Assembly (NCBI GenBank): GCA_003427395.1
Contig: BFEA01000099.1
Location: 450,984-471,573, forward strand
Length of the DNA: 20,590 bases
Reading direction: 5' to 3'
Source of the DNA: Chara braunii
Taxonomy: Eukaryota > Streptophyta > Charophyceae > Charales > Characeae
Positions 1 to 7,426 of the stretch are shown in pieces (within the stretch, counting starts at the first letter, position 1; every line of letters starts with the position of its first letter). The notes under the pieces are model-generated. The model made no database searches. It saw only the letters and a program-made list of their open reading frames with translations, and was not told the origin of the DNA. Position numbers and translations under genes: made by a program.

Positions 1-160
1 CACCCCCCCAGCCCATCCACCCCCTCAACACCCCCCGCGAAAGGACGTACGAAGGGCCATAAGTCCGTACCTACGGGCCGTACGCGCACCATGGGGCCCG
101 TACGTACGGACATACGGCTGTCTGTACGGGCAGTATTTGTACGGGTGTATACACAGGTTT
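1..160. repeat. CGTAC-rich low-complexity segment
   Basis: The stretch is dense in GTAC and CGTACG words in both orientations (for example CGTACGTACGG-like runs near 100-115), so it is rich in short self-complementary motifs. No open frame or known family is recognised. A related CGTACGGGCC word recurs near 17525. It is probably the edge of a degenerate repeat. Confidence 0.5.
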
Positions 161-314
161 TATGCCCCAAGTGTATTTTGAAAGGACTGCGTTGCACCAC
201 TCCACTGTTGAAAACGCCATTTTTCATAGGTTCTCTTGTCCTGGCTGCGCAGTAATCACAAGGAGGTGCCCGTGGAACCCGCGGGAAGTTGGCCCGCCCG
301 CTGTGTGTGACTGG
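161..314. other. no recognisable feature
   Basis: I see no gene here. The words around 188-215 (CACCACTCCACTGTTGAAAA) loosely resemble the terminal repeats of the element at 6146-6557, so this may be a decayed element end. The short open frames here are chance. Confidence 0.3.
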
Positions 315-373
315 GTCTGGGGCCTTGGCCCACATGCCAGCGAATAGTATAGTTTACTAGTCTGTGTGACAGT
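315..373 (+). repeat. outer arm (left) of a nested foldback element
   Basis: This segment is the imperfect reverse complement of 5371-5423. Both share a terminus like GGGCCTTGGCCCACATG followed by an AATAG-TATAGTTTACTAGT core. A CTG trinucleotide precedes the left terminus (316-318) and follows the right one (5421-5423), as a 3-bp target-site duplication would. The terminus resembles those of the MITEs at 9289 and 10574. The two arms may be the ends of one composite element of about 5.1 kb, or two independent copies of a MITE end. Confidence 0.55.
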
Positions 374-429
374 CCAAGGCAGGAAACGAACGAGATTCAG
401 CATGTGCCTTTGCCGCCTGGGTGTAGGTC

Positions 430-510
430 TGCTTCTGCCTCTCTGTGCAAAACCATCGTGCATATAGTGCAGAACATGGACAGATACACCACGATTTTTG
501 TTATTTTATA
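430..510 (-). repeat. inner arm (left) of the foldback element carrying U6
   Basis: Read on the minus strand, this segment matches plus-strand 4783-4850. Shared words are AATCG, TGTATCT-TCC-TGTTCT and GTTTTGCACA. The same family appears again at 4976-5070 in the same orientation as this copy. Its inverted relation to 4763-4860, with the U6 copy between them, suggests that U6 sits in the middle of an inverted-repeat element that predates the LINE insertion. Confidence 0.55.
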
Positions 511-540
511 CTTTCAAAGTCGACCATGATTTTTTCCTTT

Positions 541-630
541 TTGGACGATTCTCGATTTATGCGTGTCATCCTTGTGCACGGGCCATGCTAATCTTCTCTG
601 TATCGTTCCAATTTAAACGGATGTCCCGAA

Positions 631-634
<4 letters not shown>
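541..634 (-). ncRNA. U6: U6 spliceosomal snRNA copy, probably a pseudogene
   Basis: U6 snRNA is the catalytic core RNA of the spliceosome. The minus strand starts with the GUCC-UUCG-GGAC 5' stem-loop typical of plant U6. It then has AAATTGGAACGATACAGAGA (holding the invariant ACAGAGA box), AGATTAGCATGG with the AGC triad, and AAGGATGACACGCA of the 3' half. Near the 3' end GTCC is present but an A/G-rich run follows instead of the oligo-T Pol III terminator. The middle reads CCCGTGCACAAG where the plant consensus is CCCCTGCGCAAG. Upstream of the start on the pre-LINE locus (plus 4690-4720) there is no TATA box near -30. Recognition as U6 is secure. Because terminator and promoter are missing and a LINE has inserted at its start, I judge it a non-functional mobilised copy. 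Confidence 0.9.
620..634 (-). repeat. target-site duplication of the LINE, 3' side (U6 nt 1-15)
   Basis: The 15-nt word GATGTCCCGAAGGAC (plus strand) is identical to 4673-4687. It is the complement of U6 nt 1-15, and the LINE poly(A) starts at the very next base. A direct repeat at both ends of a poly(A)-tailed element is the mark of target-primed reverse transcription. Confidence 0.88.
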
Positions 635-673
<39 letters not shown>

Positions 674-674
<1 letters not shown>

Positions 675-1320
675 GAATAAACCCCCCTGCCACTGTTAGT
701 GGTGCTGATAAGAGCAGACACCACTAGCACCTGGGGGGAGGCTCCGTCTATTGGTGGGGAGCATCACCTTATGGAAAACAGGTCCAGCGTCCCTTTTACA
801 AAATGAGTTCGAGCCATATCAGAAAACAATCAGAGCAACTGTGGGAGGTGCCTGCCAGCATTGATTACCCTAGAGTCCACGGGATTGACTGAGCAGGAAA
901 GAGGAGTGAGGGAGGAATCTCTTCACCCTGAACTCGGCGCCAGATCTTGCTGCTACTTGCGAATTCCTCCCTCCCCCTGCTAGCCCCTGAGAACTTATCT
1001 TCACCCTGAAATCGGCGCCAGATCTTGCTGCAACTTGCTAATTCCTCCCTCCCCCTGCTATCCCCTGAGAACTTCAATCCTATCTGTCACATCGAGATGT
1101 CCTCCTCAACTTTGAACTCGGCGCCAGATCTTGCTGCTACATGCTAATTCCTCCCTCCCCCTGCTAGCCCTTGAGAACTTCAATCCCATCTGTCACGCCG
1201 AGTTGTCCTCCTCAACTTCAGGCCTTGGATCTACCTGCCACCTTTTTAAACAATCCCAATCGTCCCAGGGGGGCCAGTCCTAGCTCCCTGCAGAGTCCAA
1301 TCCATACCACATGATGTCCA
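674..1320 (-). other. LINE 3' UTR
   Basis: The segment lies between the ORF2 stop at 1321-1323 and the poly(A). It contains a three-unit tandem repeat (about 921-1215) and, close to the end, a GGGACGCTGG hairpin at 770-788 that recurs in other retroelement tails of this window. The stretch after the hairpin reads GCTCCCC-CCAATAGACGGAG on the minus strand and matches the tails at 9480-9505 and 20430-20455. Confidence 0.75.
921..1215 (-). repeat. tandem repeats in the LINE 3' UTR (3 units)
   Basis: The word CGGCGCCAGATCTTGCTGC occurs three times, with repeat starts near 929, 1007 and 1113. The full unit is about 106 bp and includes a part like CAATCCTATCTGTCAC; the first unit lacks that part and is 78 bp. 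Each unit contains a CTCCCTCCCCCTGCTA block. Variable 3' UTR repeats are known in some L1 elements; their role here is unknown. Confidence 0.85.
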
Positions 1321-4300
1321 CTAGGCAATTAGATGGGGGGGGGGGAAGAAGTCAGGGAAATGTTCCGGGGGTCTTAGAGGGATTGCGGGGTCCACTTTGG
1401 TCCATTCATTGAAGCGTAAGTGGTAATCCCTTATGATCTCCGCCTCTTGTTGGACCTCCCTTGATGCTGTGGTTTCTGTGGGATCTCCCTTCCATTCCAC
1501 CTTACCTATCCTTCCTCTGTTTGCATCCCCAAGCCAGTTTGAGTTGAAGTTCTGGATTTCTTTTTTAATGTCTCTTGGTTATTTAAGGGGTTGGATTCGT
1601 GCCGTGAGCTCATTCCACCTGGCAGTTATTTCTGTCTGAATCTGTAGCTGGACGCTCTCTGTGAACTCGGGGCCTTCTAGACGTGCCCCCTCCACTTCAA
1701 AGGTGCAGCGCCGACGCTAGAGCGCCCAGAGAATCGCCCGCAGTCCCATCCTAAGCATTATCTGTGAATTCGTCCGTTTGCTCAGTCAGACTCTTGGGCC
1801 AGGTTTTGCATAGCAGAGCCTTCCAATCCCATGGCCACTCGACATTTGTCCCGAGCTGGTCCCACGCCCTGTCCCACCATCTCCATAGCCAGAGTGCTCC
1901 AGGACATTGGAGAAAAATGTGTTCGATTGTTTCTGGCTTTTTCCGGGGAGGGAACGCATTTGTGCAGAGTTTGCACCATGGGAGAGGCCGCCCTTGTTGT
2001 TCTAGGGATGTTCTATCTATGAGCCAGTTATTTGTTGGAAGACAACGGTGCTCGATTTGCCATTGGAGTGAGGTCCATTTAGCTGGCTTTTCCTTAACTG
2101 TTTTGAACCATCTGATGGGCCTCAGCTACTGATTACTAATATTGAGGTGGTTTCTCCAACGTTCTTTCACCTGGTCGCGCATTGCGGCCTTTGGTCTTAA
2201 GAGCCTGTAGGTGGACTTATGGTAAAGGCATATAGAGACTTTGTAAATTTCTTGCCTTGCCTACGTTGGGTTGACCACGCCCATTCCCCGGGGTCCAGGG
2301 CCAAGCGGTACAGGGGGGTATCGGGGTAGTAAGCTATCCAGTGGCCATCCTCCTGCAGTACTCAGATTCTATAGATCTCCTCCGTTTGGCATGTTAGATT
2401 AGCAATGTTGGGCTCGCTTTGGATAACATTACCCTGCCCCACCCTTAAGAGCCGCACCACCACGTTTCCATCCCTGGGGCAAGTAACCACTCTGCCCACG
2501 TAGCCTTGCCGGTCTCTACTAGCAACCCAGTCCAGCTTCTGTAAGGAGGGGCCTTTGCGAAGGATTTTCCACCAGGCCAAAGGGATCATTTCAATTAGTT
2601 TTTCCAGGGCATTGTACGGTCGGTGGCAATACCGCAGTCTCCGCCGGAGCTGGTCGGGTCCAATCCAGTTCTTCTTGTCAATGTCCCAAATGTCCTTCAC
2701 CCTTATTATCCCATTCTTGATCCAGCTTTGCCAGGGTGTGTTGGTGCTCAAGAGCATGCTGTTAAGTCCACCACCCGTTTGTTCCCAAATAGTTGCGTGC
2801 CACCTCCTCCCACCTTTCTGGATCTATTTTGTCCGGGGGGGGTAAGCTCTTCCATGTTCGAAGGAGGTCGGGCCAGAAAGGGTCATGTTGTAGATCTGCT
2901 CTGGCTGCTTGCTTAGGGCAGTCAGAGGGGGAGTCTTTGTGTTGCACCCTTGTTCGAGGGATGGGCCATTCTCTGTCTTCCAGCCTCGTCAGCGGGTCAG
3001 TCCCCTCGGGTGCATGTTTTAAGCGTGATATCTGTTCCGAAGCTAACCCTCTCCATGGGAACTCAGGATAAAAATGAAGGTGTTTAAGCCATTGTAGGGC
3101 GAGAGCTTTAGTTTGCAGAGGGGGGTCAATGATGCCCAACCCCCCCCGGGTTTTGGGCTGGATAATGGAGTGCCAAGCTACCCGATTTAAAACATTTTGT
3201 CGTTCGTGGTCACCTTGCCATAGGAAAGCCGCTATTTGGCGACGCAGAGGATGCAGGGCGTTCTTGTCCAATGCCCAGATGGCAGATTTGTACCACATGG
3301 AGGCGAGAACAACATTGTTGATAATAAGGGCTCGACCGAACAATGAAGTATGCTTGTCCCTCCAAAGAGCTATTTTGGCCAAGGGGGGTAAGGAGATCCA
3401 CTCGTTGTTCGATGGTGATCTGCCTTCCGCTGTCATGGAGCTGCCTAGGACCCTGATGAGTGCTTCCTTGGGGAGCCAGTTGATTCTAGGGTGTTTTGGA
3501 GGTCTCACTCCTTGGTGGTGTATCCACCATCCCAGGGTTTTATTTCCCCAGTTAACCTTTATGTCCGACAATGCGCAGAAGCGGTCCATCATGTGTTGCA
3601 CTTCCACCATTGATTCTTTGGAGGCATCCACCATCAGTGTCAGATCGTTCGCGAATAGAGAGCACACTGGGATTGCTTCATTTGGTATTGACGCCACTTG
3701 GATCCTTCTGAGGTCTCTATGGGACCTCGAGTTGGCAGCCAGCGCCTCCATAACGATAACGAACAGGTAGGGCGCTATGGGGTCGCCTTGTCTCACAGAC
3801 CTTTGGAGGTGGATGGGGGGTGGCAGATTGCCATTTACCATCACCTTAGTAGTCGCACTCCCATGGAGGATCTCAATCCAGCATCGGAAGTTTTCCTCGA
3901 AATTGAGTTTGTGCAGGCATTTATCTAGAAAAAGCCTGTCCACATGGTCGTATGCTTTCTCCAAGNGAAGTTTTCCTCGAAATTGAGTTTGTGCAGGCAT
4001 TTATCTAGAAAAAGCCTGTCCACATGGTCGTATGCTTTCTCCAAGTCAATAAAAATGATCGCTGCGTTGTTTTTAGATTGCCTTGCAAGTTTGATCACCT
4101 CGTTGACTAGGAGGATGTTGTCCTGGATGTTTCTGCCTTGGATGAAGCTAGTTTGGTTTGGATGGATGATATCCCTCATCATTGGTGTCATGCGGTTAGC
4201 AAGCGCCTTTGCTAGTAGCTTGTAAACCACAGCGAGGAGGGTAATGGGCCTATAGTTCTTGATGTTGGTCCTTTCCCCTTTTTTGTAGAGGAGCGTCAGC

Positions 4301-4659
4301 ATTCCCTGCCCCACTATTTCACCTATGTGGCTGGTGTCCCAAACCGTGTGATAGTAATCCACGAGATCCTGTGAGAGGGTAGTCCACATGGCGTCCCAAA
4401 ATTCTTTTGGCTGGCCATCAAGGCCTGTTTTTTTTTCTTCATCCATTTGCCTAAGTGCCTCCCATATCTCCTCCTTCGATAAGGGGGCGTCAAGGGTCTT
4501 CCTCTACTGGTCTGTGAGGGTCTTCGTTAGTGGGTGCAGAAACGAATCAATCTCTTCCGTGCGTTTCTCTCTATCTTGGTTCTGGCATTCCGAAGTGAAC
4601 AATTCTTGGTAAAAGTCCCTTGCTATTTTCGTAGAGGCGGCAGTGGATGTGTGGAGGTG
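1321..4659 (-). pseudogene. LINE ORF2 relic: reverse transcriptase plus C-terminal zinc knuckle
   Basis: ORF2 copies the element RNA into DNA at a nicked target. On the minus strand the order is: a lead-in with DFYQELFTSE (about 4620-4590); the RT fingers with NYRPITLLAVVYKLLAKAL and SFIQGRNIQDNILL; motif A FIDLEKAYDHVD; motif B RQGDPIAPYLF; motif C as FAND (3644-3655) where FADD is expected; the thumb and connection; and a zf-RVT-type CKLC-x15-HIFLQC knuckle near 1945-1885. A tail with FEVEGARLEGPEF then runs to the stop at 1321-1323. In-frame stops lie at 4504-4506, 2126-2128, 1717-1719 and 1579-1581. Frameshifts lie near 2765, between about 2260 and 2364, and near 1755. A further break at 3966 looks like an assembly fault. 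No endonuclease domain is present. The family is certain and the loss of function is clear. Confidence 0.92.
3887..4045. other. exact 79-bp duplication around a single N, likely assembly artefact
   Basis: Bases 3887-3965 and 3967-4045 are identical and are separated by one N at 3966. The duplicated part falls in RT motif A. The extra 80 bases shift the frame, and without them the reading frame runs through unbroken. The pattern fits two contig ends that overlap by 79 bases but were joined with a gap symbol. Confidence 0.88.
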
Positions 4660-4672
4660 TCAAAGGTGGCAT

Positions 4673-4687
4673 GATGTCCCGAAGGAC
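4673..4687 (-). repeat. target-site duplication of the LINE, 5' side (U6 nt 1-15)
   Basis: This is the second copy of GATGTCCCGAAGGAC, at the truncated 5' end of the LINE. The following T (4688) also matches 635, so the match may be 16 bp. Beyond it the sequence is not U6, as expected if U6 transcription started here before the insertion. Confidence 0.88.
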
Positions 4688-4762
4688 TGATTTTCGCCGT
4701 TTTGCACATCCAAGGTAGTGGGGCGAGGTCCTTCGTGTGCAGTTGGGCATCACTCCACTGCT

Positions 4763-5070
4763 CTTGACATGCACAAAAGACAAAATCGAGGCGGTGTATC
4801 TCTCCGTGTTCTAGCAGAAGATTCTTTCTCGTTTTGCACATTGGAGCGAGGCCCTTTATTGGACGGACCTCCTTTGGGTGTACCAACTGAGGGCACACTC
4901 ACAGTAGCACTATCTTTAATGTATCCCGCCATTTGCATTCGTCGAGAGGTCGGTTGCCTGGTACTCTCGGGTGTACGAAAGGGCATTCTCCGCTTGTGCG
5001 AAACGGTTGAATCTTCAGCTAGAAAATGGAAAGATACACCGCCATGCTATTTGTCATTTGTGCATGTCCA
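4763..5070. repeat. inverted repeat (foldback arms) next to the LINE
   Basis: Plus-strand 4763-4860 is the imperfect reverse complement of about 4976-5070. Shared words include GACATGCACAAA, GCGGTGTATCT, TTCTAGC-GAAGATTC and TTGCACA. Motifs like GGAGCGAGGYCC occur at 4853 and 5083, similar to MITE termini elsewhere in the window. The same family is seen at 430-510. No transposase is present, so these are non-autonomous remnants. Confidence 0.7.
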
Positions 5071-5118
5071 CTGGCCAATTGCGGAGCGAGGTCCGTAAAC
5101 AGCCTCGGAGTACCCGTC

Positions 5119-5171
5119 AGACTCGCTATAGGTGAGGAGAGTAGCCGTGAGACTCGCTGTAGGCGAGGAGG
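5119..5171. repeat. two-copy 32-bp tandem repeat
   Basis: The word AGACTCGCTATAGGTGAGGAG (5119-5139) recurs with two changes at 5151-5171. No gene is associated. Confidence 0.7.
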
Positions 5172-5281
5172 CAAAAGCGAATAATATTCTACGCCAGAAA
5201 AACGAGGTTAGTATATTACACGGTATTCCGTCTCCCTCCATTCAACACGGGACCCCTAAAGCAACTCAGAACCAATGACAA

Positions 5282-5301
5282 AGGGAGCCTTACGGCTCCC
5301 T
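5282..5301. other. perfect 8-bp stem-loop
   Basis: AGGGAGCC-TTAC-GGCTCCCT forms an 8-bp stem with a 4-nt loop. No T-run follows and no gene is adjacent, so a terminator role is not supported. Confidence 0.5.
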
Positions 5302-5370
5302 GCCCTAAATGACGGGATGCAGGATCCCACCGTCCGTTGAAAATATTGACAGTTCCTAACAGTCCCACAC

Positions 5371-5423
5371 CATCACATGGACTAGTAAACTATGCTATTC
5401 ACTGCCATGTGGGCCGAGGCCCT
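5371..5423 (-). repeat. outer arm (right) of a nested foldback element
   Basis: This is the inverted partner of 315-373 (ACTAGTAAACTAT-CTATT core and CATGTGGGCCGAGGCCC terminus), followed by CTG at the outer edge. If the pair belongs to one element, it would have been about 1.05 kb before the LINE arrived. Confidence 0.55.
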
Positions 5424-5612
5424 GGGGTTAGGTAGCGGTGTCGGGCTGAGCGCAGTATGTGTGGTGTCGGTTTGAGGCCGTCCCTGTACGGCAGGGCATG
5501 ATGCCCCCTAAACACACGTTGCTCAGTGAATCACTGTCCACACACACACGGTGTGGAAATTGGAGAGGGGAAGCAAATTCGCATGTACTTTGTTAGAGAG
5601 AGAATGCTTCTC

Positions 5613-5684
5613 TTTTTTTTTTTTTTTTTTTTTTCTAAGAGGGACATGCTACAGTGCTGGGATTCCGGCCCAGCGTCCCATTCA
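5613..5684 (-). mobile_element. retroelement 3' end: poly(A) plus GGGACG hairpin
   Basis: A 22-nt T run (5613-5634) is followed on the plus strand by the hairpin GCTGGG-ATTCCGG-CCCAGC at 5656-5674, with GGGACG just before it on the minus strand. The hairpin and tail match the LINE 3' UTR design. The body upstream of the hairpin on the minus strand is not recognised, so this is a short truncated copy. Confidence 0.6.
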
Positions 5685-5745
5685 ATAATATATTGAAAAC
5701 GAGAAATTATAGGGGAAGATCCCTGAGATACTGGGGGCCATTTGA

Positions 5746-6137
5746 CACCTCCTCTCAAAAGTTGTTGAATACCCCCTCGCCCGGCCTGCCTGCTGCTGCT
5801 GCTCTGATGCTTTCAACAGTCATTGGCTGCACGACAGTAGACTTCTCTTTGAAATTTGGTGAGTGGGCGTGAAGTCCGGGGGCACGGATTAAGCCATATT
5901 GACGGTAGATAGCGAAGATCAATGGCCAGAATCTCTTAATCCGTGTAAGTGGGACCTTGCCCCGGATGTGTCCTACCCTCAAGGGCATTTGACTTTTTCG
6001 ATCTTGCAGTCACAGGTACAGGTGCGTCCATTCTACAGTGCTGTGTGCCTAAGGGGGGGGAGGGTAAACTGTCCACGGGAGGCTGTCATTTATTCTGAGA
6101 GCCGTCGATTTTTTTTGCTTTGACAGTGGTGTGGCGA
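5746..6137 (+). mobile_element. TIR element copy 1, left end lost, interrupted by a MITE
   Basis: This is homologous to the reverse complement of 6146-6557 over nearly its whole length. Shared landmarks are ACACCTCCT, the TGCTTTC-ACA block, TTTGGTGAGTGGG, TACCCTCA-GGGC, TACAGTGCTGTGTG and the terminus TTTGACAGTGGTGTGGCGA. A short open stretch ends in KFGEWA before a stop. The TTTGGTGAGTGG word looks like a splice donor, and TCTTGCAG at 6002-6009 like an acceptor. Whether this part was ever an exon is unknown. No transposase is visible. Confidence 0.72.
5876..5964. mobile_element. palindromic MITE, family B, nested in copy 1
   Basis: The segment is absent at the matching place in the sister copy (6146-6557), which gives an empty site. 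It is the reverse complement of the family B MITE at 10574-10672. Shared words are CGGATTAAG, TCTGGCCATTGATC and CCGTCAATAT-GCTTAAT. The left terminus has lost about 14 bases of the expected AAGGTCCCACTTACAC end. Confidence 0.8.
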
Positions 6138-6145
6138 TGTGGTGA

Positions 6146-6557
6146 GGCCCTCGCCGCACCACTGTTGAAAGTCAAAAAAATTCTCCGGCTGTCAGAACAA
6201 TTTCGACAGCCTCCATTCGACAGTTTGCCCCCCCTTTCGCCACACAGCACTGTAGGGTGCTCACACTTGTGAAAGCAAGATGGAAAAAGACGAACGCCCC
6301 TGAGGGTACGACAAGCATTAGTCCATCCCGACCTTACCCCCACTCACCAAATTTTGAAGTGAAGTCCATGGCACAGCCGAGGAGTGTCGAAAGCAGCGGA
6401 GTAGCAGGCTGGGTCGGGATTCTACGACTTTAGACAGGAGGTGTTGAGGAGCATTCTTGATACCTGCCGAATTCTCTTCCCGTCTGGACTTTGACAGCCT
6501 GTGTGGGGAAGAGAAACTGTCAAAAATCACATTTTTGACAGTGGTGCGGCAAGGCCC
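6146..6557 (-). mobile_element. TIR element copy 2, both ends present, 412 bp
   Basis: The ends are inverted repeats: GGCCCTCGCCGCACCACTGT at the left, and the complement of GGGCCTTGCCGCACCACTGT at the right. The bases outside are TGA and TAA, which could be a decayed 3-bp TWA-type duplication as used by PIF/Harbinger elements; that class is an inference. The inside reads CTTTCGACACTCCTCGGCTG on the minus strand and parallels copy 1. The element is too short to encode a transposase, so it would have been moved in trans. Confidence 0.72.
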
Positions 6558-6596
6558 TAAATCTTTTCGTGATTCCCCAGTAGTCTCCCGATTTGT

Positions 6597-6640
6597 GGGG
6601 TAACTTCAGTACGGTCACAAAAACAGGTTGAAATTACACT
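6597..6640 (+). mobile_element. MITE family C, left-end fragment
   Basis: GGGGTAACTTCAGTACGGTC followed by ACAAAAACAGGTTGAAATTACAC matches the left end of the family C copy at 15521. The rest of the element is missing. Confidence 0.65.
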
Positions 6641-6680
6641 TATTTTTTTCTCTACTATATTATTATGTTTTAATTTATCT

Positions 6681-6720
6681 CTAGATTAATGCGTGTCATC
6701 TTGATCTTCTTTCTCTGTAC
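6681..6720 (-). pseudogene. U6: second U6 snRNA relic (internal fragment with deletion)
   Basis: The minus strand reads GTACAGAGAA, then AGAAGATCA, then AGATGACACGCATTAATC and TAGAG. This follows the U6 order ACAGAGAAGAT ... GGATGACACGCATAAATCGAGA with the segment TTAGCATGGCCCGTGCACAAGG deleted or rearranged. The 12-nt GATGACACGCAT match and the ACAGAGAA match lie in the right order and strand, which is unlikely by chance. The 5' stem-loop is absent. Confidence 0.65.
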
Positions 6721-6911
6721 AGTGCGAGCCCGCTGACGTTTACAGAGTTGAGCCTCTTCTGGTGAATTGGAGTCACTTTGTGATCAAAGCGTCCTACAGT
6801 TAACCCGTATTTTATATTGTACTATAAGTGGGGAAGCGCGTGAACCTATGTCGTGAAGAACATTTTATGTTTTAATTATATTAATGATGTAGGGGATTTT
6901 TTACTTGAGGT

Positions 6912-6980
6912 TTGGGGGGGCTGGGGTGGGGGGGGGGGGGGGGTCGGGGCTTGTTGGAATACTGGCCCCGGTTTCCAGCA
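6912..6980 (+). repeat. G-run tract followed by a GCTGG-type hairpin
   Basis: 6912-6943 has several G runs, including a 16-nt or longer one, and could fold as a G-quadruplex. At 6961-6979 ACTGGC-CCCGGTT-TCCAGC matches the retroelement tail hairpin with the same 7-nt loop but two mismatched pairs. It may be a decayed retroelement end. Confidence 0.5.
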
Positions 6981-6990
6981 TGGAATCACA

Positions 6991-7426
6991 TGGGATGCCT
7001 ACTTGGGGGAGCTGCTTCTACCATCCCCTCAAGTAGAGAGGTTGCAGGTTGGTGGGCGAGGGGATGCCAGGAAGTATCCCCAGTTTGGGCGTGATATTAA
7101 TTTCTCAGCCGCGGGTGTTATTGTTGGGGGAAAGTACATACAAGATACAAGGCGAGGCGAAACACTAGCGCGACCGCTGTGAAGGTCGCACCATGCCAGA
7201 ACTGGTCGTGGGATGCCTACTTGGGGGAGCTGCTTCTACCATCCCCTCAAGTAGAGAGGTTGCGGGTTGGTGGGCGAGGGGATGCCAGGAAGTATCCCCA
7301 GTTTGGGCGTGATATTAATTTCTCAGCGGTGGGTGTTATTGTTGGGGGAAAGTACATACAAGATACAAGGCGAGGCGAAACACTAGCGCGACCACTGTGA
7401 AGGTCGCACCATGCCAGAACTGGTCG
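6991..7426 (+). repeat. 218-bp tandem duplication, two copies, nearly identical
   Basis: 6991-7208 and 7209-7426 differ at only a few bases, so the duplication is recent. Each unit contains an open stretch ending GETLARPL before a stop. One frame reads WDAYLGELLLPSPQVERL then VGGRGDARKYPQFGRDINFS. The frame is not continuous across the junction because 218 is not a multiple of 3. I recognise no protein family. It could be a fragment of a gene or an element, or non-coding. Confidence 0.85.

Larger units (their letters stand above)
635..4672 (-). mobile_element. 5'-truncated L1-type LINE inserted at the start of U6
   Basis: This is a 4.04-kb non-LTR retrotransposon on the minus strand. From 5' to 3' it has a truncated ORF2 (about 4659 to 1321), a 3' UTR of about 650 bp with tandem repeats, and a 39-nt poly(A) (635-673 as T on the plus strand). 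Both ends are flanked by the same 15-bp repeat. ORF1 and the endonuclease domain are absent, as in most 5'-truncated L1 insertions. The coding part has stops and frameshifts, so this copy cannot act by itself. The insertion lies exactly at U6 nucleotide 1 on the poly(A) side. Whether that reflects target choice or chance cannot be told from one copy. Confidence 0.9.

Noticed and set aside
3129-3770. 213-codon open frame on the plus strand
   Set aside because: It is antisense to the LINE reverse transcriptase, whose motifs are clear on the minus strand.
620-4687. U6-LINE chimera formed by template switching
   Set aside because: In such chimeras the U6 lies at the 5' side of the LINE with its 3' end fused. 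Here full-length U6 follows the poly(A) and only nt 1-15 are repeated at the 5' end, which fits a plain insertion.
4718-5098. 126-codon open frame on the plus strand
   Set aside because: It lies across the inverted repeat next to the LINE, and no family is recognised.
5282-5301. Rho-independent terminator
   Set aside because: The stem has no following T run and no bacterial gene context exists.
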